Of a stretch of DNA of 18,504 bases, positions 8,516 to 14,723 are shown piece after piece. Position numbers and translations under genes: made by a program. Origin of the DNA: Anaeromyxobacter_A sp035636195 (GTDB lineage: Bacteria; Myxococcota; Myxococcia; Myxococcales; Anaeromyxobacteraceae); the NCBI GenBank assembly GCA_035636195.1, contig DASPZP010000054.1, positions 1 through 18,504 of the forward strand, given 5' to 3'. The notes beneath the pieces are model-generated. The model did not search any database, was not told where the DNA came from, and worked only from the letters and a program-made list of their open reading frames with translations. The number at the start of each line of letters is the position of its first letter. Within the stretch, counting starts at the first letter, position 1.

Positions 8516-9499
8516 TCACGGCCCGGAGACTTTGTAGTCCTTCGTGACGGTCTGTCCGTTGCGCTCGATCTCGATCTTGATGTTCTGCGACTCGCGGAGC
8601 TTCTGGTAGACCTCGAGCGCCTTGTCCGGCGAGTTCATCTCGTAGCCGTTGATGCGCTGGATGACGTCGCCGTTCTCGACGCCGATCGCCGAGTAGAGGG
8701 AGCCGGGTTGGATTGAGAAGAGCTTGAACCCGTTCGCCACGCCGTTCTTGAAGGACGGGACGATGCGCGCCTGGGTGGCGATCTTGTTCAGGTCCGAGAG
8801 CGTGTCCTCGATGAACTTCTTCTTCACCTCGTACTTGTTGTCGGCGAGCTTCTTCACGCCATCCGCGGTGGCCGGACCCTCCTCCTCGGCGGCGCGCCCG
8901 GCGCTCCTGGGAGGCGCGATGGCCACCGCGGCGGCTGACCCGTCACCCGGATCGAAGTCGACGAACTCCTTCTGACCGTTGTTGCAGACGATGGCCGCCA
9001 CCTTGAAGCCCGTCCCCATCGGATCGCGCTCGTCGCGCAGCCGCTCGACGGAGAGGAGGGTCGCGCCGAGGAGCTGATCGCCCACGCCGTAAACGCGCGT
9101 CTCGCGCGCGCTGAGGTCGAGGATGGACGCGATGGATGAGCGCGGGTGGTCCGAGACGACGCCGGCCACCAGCTGGGCGCGCAGGCCGCTCTTCACCGGC
9201 GCCGCGTTGAGGTCCGCACAGTTCTGCGGAGTCTTCGGCCGGGACGCCGCGCCCTCCGAGGCCGTGACGAGCGGCGGCGGCTTCTGGCCGATGAGGACGT
9301 ACAGGCGATCAGGCTCGAGGCGGGCCGGGCCGGAGGGCCGCGCCGGGCCCGGCGTCGCAGAGGTCAGGTCCACCGCCGGCCGTGAGCGGATGAGCGCCGC
9401 CACGACCGTGTTCACGGTCCGCGCGCACAGCCAGGCTGCGGCGAAGAGGAGCACCAGGTTGGCGGTCCAGGCGTATTTTTTGAAAAAGAGATCGAGCAT
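8516..9499 (-). CDS. gspC: Type II secretion inner-membrane protein GspC (HR plus PDZ)
   Basis: The 327-residue protein has a short cytoplasmic start (MLDLFFKKY), one membrane helix at about 12-35, a Pro-rich periplasmic linker, an HR-like domain at about 105-158 (GVVSDHPRSSIASI and VYGVGDQLLGATLL), a linker with CNNGQKEFVDF, and a C-terminal PDZ domain at about 225-325 (FKLFSIQPGSLYSAIGVENG, QRINGYEMNSPDKAL). GspC connects the inner-membrane platform to the N0 domain of the secretin and its PDZ domain is linked to substrate choice. Cys94 and Cys172 are periplasmic and could pair. It is the first gene of the operon; 26 bases separate it from gspD. No clear ribosome binding site precedes the ATG, and the predicted sigma-54 start leaves only about 13 leader bases. 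Confidence 0.93.
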   Translation of the reverse strand: MLDLFFKKYAWTANLVLLFAAAWLCARTVNTVVAALIRSRPAVDLTSATPGPARPSGPARLEPDRLYVLIGQKPPPLVTASEGAASRPKTPQNCADLNAAPVKSGLRAQLVAGVVSDHPRSSIASILDLSARETRVYGVGDQLLGATLLSVERLRDERDPMGTGFKVAAIVCNNGQKEFVDFDPGDGSAAAVAIAPPRSAGRAAEEEGPATADGVKKLADNKYEVKKKFIEDTLSDLNKIATQARIVPSFKNGVANGFKLFSIQPGSLYSAIGVENGDVIQRINGYEMNSPDKALEVYQKLRESQNIKIEIERNGQTVTKDYKVSGP

Positions 9500-9522
9500 G
9501 CGGGTGCGCCGGCAGGTACTTC

Positions 9523-9538
9523 AGCAACCGACGTGCCA
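9523..9538 (-). promoter_or_regulatory. Sigma-54 (RpoN) promoter of the gsp operon
   Basis: Read on the minus strand this is TGGCACGTCGGTTGCT, which fits the established consensus TGGCACG-N4-TTGCW at every fixed position, with the required GG-N10-GC spacing. The predicted start of transcription is near 9512, about 13 bases before the gspC ATG. It faces gspC in the gap after a GAFTGA-containing sigma-54 activator gene, which makes chance occurrence unlikely. Confidence 0.88.
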
Positions 9539-9595
9539 CGAGGGCGCGCCGGCTGCATCATGCAACACCTCTCCCCGGCTGGCGATTTACGAGCA

Positions 9596-9616
9596 GCCGG
9601 CGGAGCGACCGCCGGC
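9596..9616. repeat. GC-rich perfect inverted repeat between regulator and gspC
   Basis: GCCGGCGG and CCGCCGGC form a perfect 8-bp stem around a 5-base loop (AGCGA). It could fold in the transcript leaving the regulator gene and act as a weak or Rho-assisted end, but no T-run follows on either strand, so a true intrinsic terminator is not supported. It lies between the two upstream palindromic sites and the sigma-54 promoter. Confidence 0.4.
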
Positions 9617-9630
9617 GGCGCCAGCGCGAG

Positions 9631-9643
9631 TGCCAAAATGGCA
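9631..9643. promoter_or_regulatory. Candidate enhancer site 1 for the sigma-54 activator
   Basis: TGCCAAAATGGCA is a perfect 5+5 palindrome with a 3-base centre, in the intergenic gap. Its centre (9637) lies about 125 bases upstream of the predicted gspC transcription start, a normal distance for an NtrC-family activator with a Fis-type helix-turn-helix. The binding protein is inferred to be the adjacent regulator (9691-11130). Confidence 0.6.
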
Positions 9644-9672
9644 GGGAAGCGCTCCGCGCTGCCCGGGTCGGC

Positions 9673-9685
9673 CGTCAAATTGGCA
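9673..9685. promoter_or_regulatory. Candidate enhancer site 2 for the sigma-54 activator
   Basis: CGTCAAATTGGCA matches site 1 at 10 of 13 positions, with one half (TTGGCA) well kept. The two centres are 42 bp apart, about four helical turns, so dimers would sit on the same face of the DNA. It ends just 5 bases before the regulator's stop codon. Confidence 0.5.
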
Positions 9686-9690
9686 GCCGA

Positions 9691-11130
9691 TCATCCGTCC
9701 TCGCCCGGCCCCGATCTCCCCGGGTCGACCAGCCGCCCTGCGTCGTCGCGGTCGAGCTTGCGGTAGATCGTCCGGGCGGCGATCCCGAGGATCTGGGCTG
9801 CGAGCGTCTTGTCACCGCGCGTGTGGCGCAAGGTCTCGCGGATGACGAGTCGCTCGACCTCTTCCATCGGGGTGCCGACCGGGATGGCCAGGGTGGCCGG
9901 CGCGCCGTCCGCGGCGGCGGTCGTCGCCGCCCCGCCGGGCGGGTGTTGCCGCCGCACCGGCTCGGGCAGATCGGCCTCGTCCACCAGCCCACCCCGCGAC
10001 AGCACCACCGCGCGCTCCACGGCGTGCGCGAGCTCCCGCACGTTCCCCGGCCAGCGGTACGCCTCGAGCGCCGCCAGCGCGGCCGGCGTGAAGCCTTCGA
10101 TGGCCTTGCCGTTCTTCTCGGCGAGGCGCCGGAGGAAGGTGGCGGCGAGGAGCAGCACGTCCTCGCGCCGCTCGCGCAGGGGAGGCAGGCGGATGGCGAT
10201 GACGTTGAGTCGGTAGAAGAGGTCCTCGCGGAAGCGCCCGGCGCGCACCTCGGCGGCGAGGTCCTTGTTCGTCGCAGCCAGGATGCGGACGTCGACCTGC
10301 ACCGGCTGCGTCCCGCCGAGCCGCTCGACGACCCCGTCCTGCAGCACGCGCAGGAGCTTCACCTGCACCGCGGGCGACATCTCCCCCACCTCGTCGAGGA
10401 AGAGCGTCCCGCCGTGGGCGCGCTCGAAGCGGCCCTCCTTGCGCGACGCGGCGCCGGTGAAGGCGCCCTTCTCGTAGCCGAACAGCTCCGCCTCGAGGAT
10501 GGTTTCGGGGATGGCGGCGCAGTTGATGGGCACGAATGGGTGGCCCGCGCGGGGCGAGAGGTCGTGCAGCATCCGCGCGGCGAGCTCCTTGCCCGTCCCG
10601 CTCTCACCGTGGACGAGGACGGTGGCGCCGCTGGGTGCCGCCTGCTCGAGCGCGCTCAGCGCCGCGCGGAACGCGGGCGCGCCCCCGACCAGCGGACCGC
10701 GGCCTCCGCCGGCCGCCAGCCCTGCCAGCTCGGCCCGCAGCGCGCGGTTCTCGGCCACGAGCTTCTGCTTCTCCAGCGCCTGCCGGACCGTCTTCAGGAT
10801 GGCGTGGCGCTTCACCGGCTTCGTGATGAAGTCGTAGGCGCCCTCCTTCATGGCTGAGACGGCGGTCTCGACGGTGCCGTAGGCCGTGACGAGCACCACC
10901 TCGGTGTCGGGCGAGACGGTGCGCGCAGCGCGCAGCAGCGCTTCGCCGGACATGCCGGGCATCATGAGGTCGGTGACGAGCACCGCGACCCGCTCGCGCC
11001 GGAGCACGTCGAGCGCCTGCGCGCCCGACTCGGCGCTCGCCACGCGCCAGCCCTCCTTGACGAAGATGCGCGAGAGCGAGTCGAGGTTGGGCCGCTCGTC
11101 GTCGGCGATGAGGATGAGCGGCGCGTCCAC
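9691..11130 (-). CDS. NtrC-family sigma-54 response regulator, probable gsp operon activator
   Basis: The 479-residue protein has three domains. The receiver (about 5-115) shows the acidic pair Asp10/Asp11, phosphoacceptor Asp54 in VTDLMMPGMSG, Thr82 and Lys104, all as required for phosphorylation. The AAA+ domain (about 148-380) has Walker A GESGTGKE (175-182), GAFTGA (222-227, the sigma-54 contact loop) and Walker B GGTLFLDEVGE. A Fis-type DNA-binding helix-turn-helix lies near 435-467 (GDKTLAAQILGIAARTIYRK). It should remodel sigma-54 RNA polymerase in response to an unknown histidine kinase, none of which is in this window. It starts 9 bases after the lipoprotein gene. The sigma-54 promoter and paired palindromes just downstream suggest the T2SS operon as target; that link is inference. 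Confidence 0.93.
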   Translation of the reverse strand: MDAPLILIADDERPNLDSLSRIFVKEGWRVASAESGAQALDVLRRERVAVLVTDLMMPGMSGEALLRAARTVSPDTEVVLVTAYGTVETAVSAMKEGAYDFITKPVKRHAILKTVRQALEKQKLVAENRALRAELAGLAAGGGRGPLVGGAPAFRAALSALEQAAPSGATVLVHGESGTGKELAARMLHDLSPRAGHPFVPINCAAIPETILEAELFGYEKGAFTGAASRKEGRFERAHGGTLFLDEVGEMSPAVQVKLLRVLQDGVVERLGGTQPVQVDVRILAATNKDLAAEVRAGRFREDLFYRLNVIAIRLPPLRERREDVLLLAATFLRRLAEKNGKAIEGFTPAALAALEAYRWPGNVRELAHAVERAVVLSRGGLVDEADLPEPVRRQHPPGGAATTAAADGAPATLAIPVGTPMEEVERLVIRETLRHTRGDKTLAAQILGIAARTIYRKLDRDDAGRLVDPGRSGPGEDG

Positions 11131-11139
11131 GCCGCCATC

Positions 11140-11358
11140 CTAGCGCTGGATGGCGCCGGCGTCCGATCGCTCGGCGGCAGGCGCCCGCGCCGGCCAGCCT
11201 GGAGCCGGTCCGCCGTCTGTCGGCGCCGGGTCGAGCGAGACGGCCGGCGGGACGCGCTGCGGCGGGATCTGCTTCTCCGCGCCAGGCCGCTCCTCCGGGC
11301 AGCCGACGAGGAGGAGGAGCAGCGCGGCGAGCAGAGCGGAGGCGGAGAGGCGTGGCAC
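11140..11358 (-). CDS. Small lipoprotein of unknown function
   Basis: Starting from a GTG at 11358 the protein has 72 residues. A signal sequence MPRLSASALLAALLLLLVGC carries a lipobox (LVGC) with the lipidated cysteine at position 20. The remaining 52 residues are Pro/Ala-rich and look unstructured. No catalytic motif or family is recognised. The frame is open further upstream, but that region is the L31 gene in another frame, and the GTG just before the hydrophobic core is the only start that gives a normal signal peptide; no clear ribosome binding site is seen. It sits 17 bases after the L31 stop and 9 bases before the regulator, so it is probably co-transcribed with both. Whether it senses or only accompanies the secretion system is unknown. 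Confidence 0.65.
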   Translation of the reverse strand: MPRLSASALLAALLLLLVGCPEERPGAEKQIPPQRVPPAVSLDPAPTDGGPAPGWPARAPAAERSDAGAIQR

Positions 11359-11375
11359 GAGGTTCGCCGGGACCG

Positions 11376-11768
11376 TTACGCGGTCGGCGGCTCGCCGCCC
11401 TCTGCCGGAGCGGCCTCGGCGACCTCGGCGGCCGCCGGCTTGGCCTTCGGCTTGCCGGCGTTGGCCTTGGCGCGCTTCGCGGCCCGGTTTTCCTTGTCCT
11501 TGTCGCCCTTCTTCGGCTCGGCCTTGGCCGCGGCAGCCGGCTTCGCCTCCTGCTTGGCCCCGGCGACGGGCGACGCGGCGTACCTCGTCTTGAAGCGCTC
11601 GATGCGGCCGGCGGTGTCCATGATCTTCTGCTTGCCCGTGAAGAAGGGGTGGCAAGCGGCGCAGATCTCGACGTGGAAGTCGCCGCGCGTCGAGCGGGTC
11701 TCGATGACGTTCCCGCAGGCGCAGACGACCTTGGCCGGTTTGTAGTCCGGGTGAATTCCTTCGCGCAT
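11376..11768 (-). CDS. rpmE: 50S ribosomal protein L31, zinc-binding type, with long C-terminal tail
   Basis: Residues 1-65 are a standard L31: MREGIHPDYKPAKVVCACG, then ICAACHPFFTGKQK. Cys16, Cys18, Cys36 and Cys39 form the CxC/CxxC zinc site. L31 bridges the two ribosomal subunits. The family is normally about 70 residues; here 130 are present, and the extra roughly 60 are Ala/Lys/Glu-rich (a KAEPKKGDKDKENRAAKRAK-type segment, then an acidic end) and likely disordered. The ATG at 11768 is chosen over an upstream in-frame ATG at 11798 because it has GGAGAG at good spacing and matches the family N-terminus. The gene follows rho, an arrangement also known from Bacillus subtilis (rho-rpmE). Confidence 0.93.
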   Translation of the reverse strand: MREGIHPDYKPAKVVCACGNVIETRSTRGDFHVEICAACHPFFTGKQKIMDTAGRIERFKTRYAASPVAGAKQEAKPAAAAKAEPKKGDKDKENRAAKRAKANAGKPKAKPAAAEVAEAAPAEGGEPPTA

Positions 11769-11834
11769 GTCGCTTCTCTCCAGGGCGGCCGCTTGCATGG
11801 CGAGAGCGCCATGGTCCGGGCCGTGAGGCGGCGG

Positions 11835-11863
11835 GATCTAGTCGGTCCGAGGGGTTACGTCAA
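11835..11863 (-). promoter_or_regulatory. Candidate housekeeping promoter for the L31-lipoprotein-regulator unit
   Basis: On the minus strand TTGACG (11863-11858) is followed after 17 bases by TAGATC (11840-11835). The -35 box matches 5 of 6 and the -10 box 3 of 6 of the vegetative consensus. It is about 67 bases before the L31 start. The weak -10 makes this a candidate only. Confidence 0.35.
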
Positions 11864-11889
11864 GGCCGGCGGGGCCACGCCGGGCGAGC

Positions 11890-11910
11890 GGCGGGGGACA
11901 AGCCCCCGCC
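11890..11910. repeat. Strong hairpin after rho, REP-like palindrome
   Basis: GGCGGGGG and CCCCCGCC pair perfectly over 8 bp around the loop ACAAG, 20 bases after the rho stop. There is no T-run, so it is not a classic intrinsic terminator, although it may stall or protect the 3' end of the rho transcript. From memory, sequences of this kind (GGGGG-ACAAG-CCCCC followed by GCCCTACG) occur as dispersed intergenic palindromes in several high-GC genomes; I could not verify this here. Confidence 0.5.
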
Positions 11911-11930
11911 CTACGCGCTCGTAACAGTGT

Positions 11931-13244
11931 TCACTTACCGCCGCCCACCATCATCTTGAAGAACTCGTCGTGGTTCTTCACCTGCCGGAACTTGTCGAGC
12001 ATGAACTTCATCGCCTCGACGTTGTCGAGGCCGTTCAGGATGGTCTGGCGCAGGATGTAGATCTTCGAGAGCCACTGGGCGGCGAGGAGCAGCTCCTCCT
12101 TGCGCGTGCCGCTCTTCCCGATGTCCATGCAGGGGAAGATGCGCTTCTCCATCAGCTTGCGGTCGAGGACGATCTCGGAGTTGCCGGTGCCCTTGAACTC
12201 CTCGAAGATAACCTCGTCCATGCGGCTGCCGGTGTCCACGAGCGCCGTGCCGATGATGGTGAGGGAGCCGCCCTCCTCGATGTTGCGCGCCGCCCCGAAG
12301 AAGCGCTTCGGCTTGTGGAGCGCGTTCGAATCGACGCCGCCGGAGAGGATCTTGCCCGATGGCGGCACGACCGAGTTGTAGGCGCGCGCCAGGCGCGTGA
12401 TCGAGTCCAGCAGGATGACGACGTCCTTCTTGTGCTCGGCCAGCCGGCGCGCCTTCTCGATGACCATCTCCGCCACCTGCACGTGGCGCGTGGCGGGCTC
12501 GTCGAAGGTGGAGGAGACCACCTCGCCCTTCACCGTACGCTCCATGTCGGTCACCTCCTCCGGCCGCTCGTCGATGAGCAGGACGATGAGGGTGACCTCC
12601 GGGTGATTGGCGGTGATGGCATGGGCCATGTGCTGCAGGAGGACCGTCTTGCCGGCGCGCGGCGGCGACACGATGAGGCAGCGCTGTCCCTTCCCGATGG
12701 GCGCGAAGAGGTCCACCACGCGGGTGGTCATCTCGTTCGAGTCGTGCTCGAGCTTCAGCCGCTCCGTCGGATAGAGCGGGGTCAGGTTGTCGAAGAGGAC
12801 CTTCGACTGGTTCTCCTCGGGCGGTTGCCCGTTGATGGAGTCGACCTTGAGGAGCGCGAAGTAACGCTCGCCCTCCTTCGGCTGGCGGACGGTGCCGCGC
12901 ACGGTGTCGCCGGTGCGGAGGTTGAAGCGGCGGATCTGGGACGGCGAGACGTAGATGTCATCGGGCCCGGGCAGGTAGCTGAAGTCGGGGCTGCGCAGGA
13001 ACCCGAAGCCGTCGGGGAGCACCTCGAGCGTCCCCTCGCCGCCGACCTCCATCTCCTCCTTCTTCTCCTCCGCGAGCTTCGACTGCGCCTGCAGGATGGC
13101 GAAGATGAGGTCCTGCTTCTTCATCGCACCCGCCGCCTCGATCTGGAGCGTCTGGGCGACCTCCGTCAGCTGCGCCACCTTCATGTGTTTCAGATCGGTG
13201 AGGCTCGGCGAGGCGGTGGCGGTGGCGGGAGCGGCAGCGGGCAT
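11931..13244 (-). CDS. rho: Transcription termination factor Rho
   Basis: The 437-residue protein is a normal-length Rho. An N-terminal helical domain (LTDLKHMKVAQLTEVAQ, about 15-55) is followed by the RNA-binding cold-shock-like domain (about 69-145) with GFGFLRSPDFSYLPGPDDIYV. The ATPase domain carries Walker A PPRAGKT (194-200), the Walker B segment VVILLDSITRLARAYN, the Q-loop SGGVDSNAL (301-309) and the R-loop GKSGTRKEE (376-384). As a hexamer it loads on C-rich nascent RNA and ends transcription. The ATG at 13244 is chosen because AGGA lies 7 bases upstream; the first 14 residues are an Ala/Pro/Thr extension. High GC and few U-tracts after hairpins in this window fit strong reliance on Rho. 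Confidence 0.97.
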   Translation of the reverse strand: MPAAAPATATASPSLTDLKHMKVAQLTEVAQTLQIEAAGAMKKQDLIFAILQAQSKLAEEKKEEMEVGGEGTLEVLPDGFGFLRSPDFSYLPGPDDIYVSPSQIRRFNLRTGDTVRGTVRQPKEGERYFALLKVDSINGQPPEENQSKVLFDNLTPLYPTERLKLEHDSNEMTTRVVDLFAPIGKGQRCLIVSPPRAGKTVLLQHMAHAITANHPEVTLIVLLIDERPEEVTDMERTVKGEVVSSTFDEPATRHVQVAEMVIEKARRLAEHKKDVVILLDSITRLARAYNSVVPPSGKILSGGVDSNALHKPKRFFGAARNIEEGGSLTIIGTALVDTGSRMDEVIFEEFKGTGNSEIVLDRKLMEKRIFPCMDIGKSGTRKEELLLAAQWLSKIYILRQTILNGLDNVEAMKFMLDKFRQVKNHDEFFKMMVGGGK

Positions 13245-13348
13245 GGGCTCGTCCTGAGGGGCTGGCGCGCGGGGGACGCGCGGCGCGTATCCGGCTCGGT
13301 TCGGTGCGTGCGTGTGCGAGAGGGCTTCGCGGCGCGGAGAGGCCAAGA

Positions 13349-13377
13349 TTCCTAAGCGCCTGCCGCCGTGCTGTCAA
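13349..13377 (-). promoter_or_regulatory. Candidate vegetative promoter of rho
   Basis: On the minus strand a perfect TTGACA (13377-13372) is followed after 17 bases by TAGGAA (13354-13349), or after 18 by AGGAAT. The -35 is ideal and the -10 is partial. Transcription would start near 13342 and leave about 98 bases of leader, room for the Rho-dependent self-attenuation known for rho in other bacteria. Confidence 0.5.
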
Positions 13378-13445
13378 CCGGGCGGCCCGCCGGGCGAATC
13401 CGGCGCCGCGAGCGGTCGAGCGGACGATGGTGGGCGAGGTCGGTC

Positions 13446-13473
13446 CTGCACCCCGACCATGATCACGGTGCAG
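13446..13473. repeat. Inverted repeat, possible operator in the divergent region
   Basis: CTGCACC (13446-13452) and GGTGCAG (13467-13473) are perfect 7-bp inverted arms separated by 14 bases. The centre-to-centre distance of 21 bp is two helical turns, as for a dimeric regulator, and the site lies between the two divergent genes. No regulator is identified, and it could be a chance repeat. Confidence 0.35.
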
Positions 13474-13550
13474 TCGCCGCCTGGGGTCGAGCAGAGCGGG
13501 CGCGGTAAACTCGGACGCGGGTCGCGCCTCGCGATCCCCTTGGAGTATCG

Positions 13551-14723
13551 ATGCCAGGACAGCCCAGCGCCCGCCCGATCGTCCCGCCGCCGCTTCCCTT
13601 GCGCGGCGGCGCGGCGGCGCCCGTCTCCACCGCGAGCGTGACGCCGATCCCGGTCGCCGCGCGGACACCGGCTTCTCCCGCGCCCGTGGCGGTGCCCACT
13701 CCGACGCTCACCGCGGCCCCGATTCCCACCCTCACCGCGGCCAAGGTTCCGACGCTCGCGCCGGCCGCTCCTTCGCTCCCCGCGGTCGCGCCGGCACCGG
13801 CCGGCGGCCTCGACCCGTTCGCTCCCTTCGCGCTCACACCGGTGCCGCTCGGCCCCATCCTGGAGCGGGCGCAGGAGTGCGTCTGGCCAGCCGCCGTCGC
13901 GCCCGCCGCCGCCGCGGAGGCGCTGCTGGCGGGCACGCTGCGTGGCGCGCGGGTGAGCGGAACGGCGACGGAGGTCGCCGTCGCTGCGCGGGTGGCGAGG
14001 GTCCTCTCGCCCGACGAGCGCGCGGCGCTCACCGGAGGCCCGGTCGCGCACGATCCTTCGATGCTCCGCGCCGCTGCCGCCCTCCGGCTGCGCCTCCAGC
14101 TGGCGCTCGCCACCGTCCCCGCGGCGGGCGCCCCCTTCGACGGCGCCGCCGCGCAGGCGCTCCTCGGCGAGGTGGACGCGGCGCTGGCGCAGGTGAAGGC
14201 AGCCGCCGCCGCTGCGGAGCCGCCCCTGGCCGCGAGCCTCGATCCCATCCGGCTCGCGCTCGTCGACGGCGGGGTGGAGCTGGCCGGCGCGCACGCGCGG
14301 CTGACGCCGGAGGGCGTCGTGGCGCCGGTCGCGCCGTCGTCGGCCCCGGCGAGCCGTGCCGCCACCCGCGTGATCTCGAACGAGGACGCCCGACAGACCG
14401 AGGCCGCGCCGGTCGCCGGCAAGGGCACCTGGTTCGCGTTCGGCGCCGCGGTGCTGCTGGCCGTCGCCTACCATGGCTATCAGCTCGCGACGCGCGAGCC
14501 GCACGAGCCGCTCGCCAGCCTGCCCGGCGCGCCGGCGCAGACGTATCTCGTGAACCAGGGCGCCTCGCACGTCCTGCGGGCGTACGCCGGCGCGCGCGTG
14601 GATCCGGGGGAGCTGGAGAAGTTCAGGGTGCAGGAGCTGGCGCGCGGCAACGTCCTGCGCGAGCTCGGCGCGGGCATCTGGATCATCGAGCCGGCGAGCA
14701 CCGGCGGAGGAAAGCTGCCATGA
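13551..14723 (+). CDS. Unrecognised Pro/Ala-rich single-pass membrane protein, coupled to a pilin gene
   Basis: I do not recognise this 390-residue protein. Residues 1-95 are a Pro/Ala/Thr-rich, probably disordered region with three 8-residue repeats; residues 100-245 are Ala-rich and probably helical; residues 246-290 are a second linker. One membrane helix lies at about 293-312 (WFAFGAAVLLAVAYHGYQLA). The C-terminal 75 residues look compact (QTYLVNQGASHVLRAYAG, GNVLRELGAGIWIIEP). With few charges before the helix, the orientation is uncertain; a large cytoplasmic part and a small periplasmic end is my guess, similar in outline to TonB- or GspB-like proteins but without their motifs. The ATG follows TGGAG at 5-base spacing. 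Its stop overlaps the pilin start as ATGA, so the two probably act together. Confidence 0.75.
   Translation: MPGQPSARPIVPPPLPLRGGAAAPVSTASVTPIPVAARTPASPAPVAVPTPTLTAAPIPTLTAAKVPTLAPAAPSLPAVAPAPAGGLDPFAPFALTPVPLGPILERAQECVWPAAVAPAAAAEALLAGTLRGARVSGTATEVAVAARVARVLSPDERAALTGGPVAHDPSMLRAAAALRLRLQLALATVPAAGAPFDGAAAQALLGEVDAALAQVKAAAAAAEPPLAASLDPIRLALVDGGVELAGAHARLTPEGVVAPVAPSSAPASRAATRVISNEDARQTEAAPVAGKGTWFAFGAAVLLAVAYHGYQLATREPHEPLASLPGAPAQTYLVNQGASHVLRAYAGARVDPGELEKFRVQELARGNVLRELGAGIWIIEPASTGGGKLP
13695..13766 (+). repeat. Three tandem 24-bp repeats inside the membrane protein gene
   Basis: Three degenerate 24-bp units encode PTPTLTAA, PIPTLTAA and KVPTLAPA (residues 49-72). They share a core similar to CTCACCGCGGCC. 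This resembles a Pro/Thr-rich spacer that can expand or shrink by slippage. Confidence 0.7.

Larger units (their letters stand above)
13245..13550. other. Divergent intergenic region between rho and the membrane protein/pilin unit
   Basis: These 306 bases hold no convincing gene. Seen inside are a candidate rho promoter (13349-13377), a 7-bp inverted repeat (13446-13473) and a TGGAG ribosome binding site (13541-13545) for the plus-strand gene at 13551. The rho leader would be about 98 bases. A plus-strand TAAACT (13506-13511) could be a -10 box but has no good -35 partner. Confidence 0.6.

Noticed and set aside
9554..9564. Palindrome TGCATCATGCA near the sigma-54 promoter
   Set aside because: It is short, unrelated to the two candidate enhancer sites, and not in phase with them; I see no further support for a binding site.
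11353..11368. Second sigma-54-like sequence TGGCACGAGGTTCGCC on the plus strand
   Set aside because: GG-N10-GC spacing is present but the -12 half is off consensus (TCGC), and it would drive transcription against the lipoprotein and L31 genes with no plus-strand gene to express.
11769..11798. Upstream ATG at 11798 as start of L31
   Set aside because: It adds ten residues absent from the family and lies before the clear GGAGAG ribosome binding site of the ATG at 11768.
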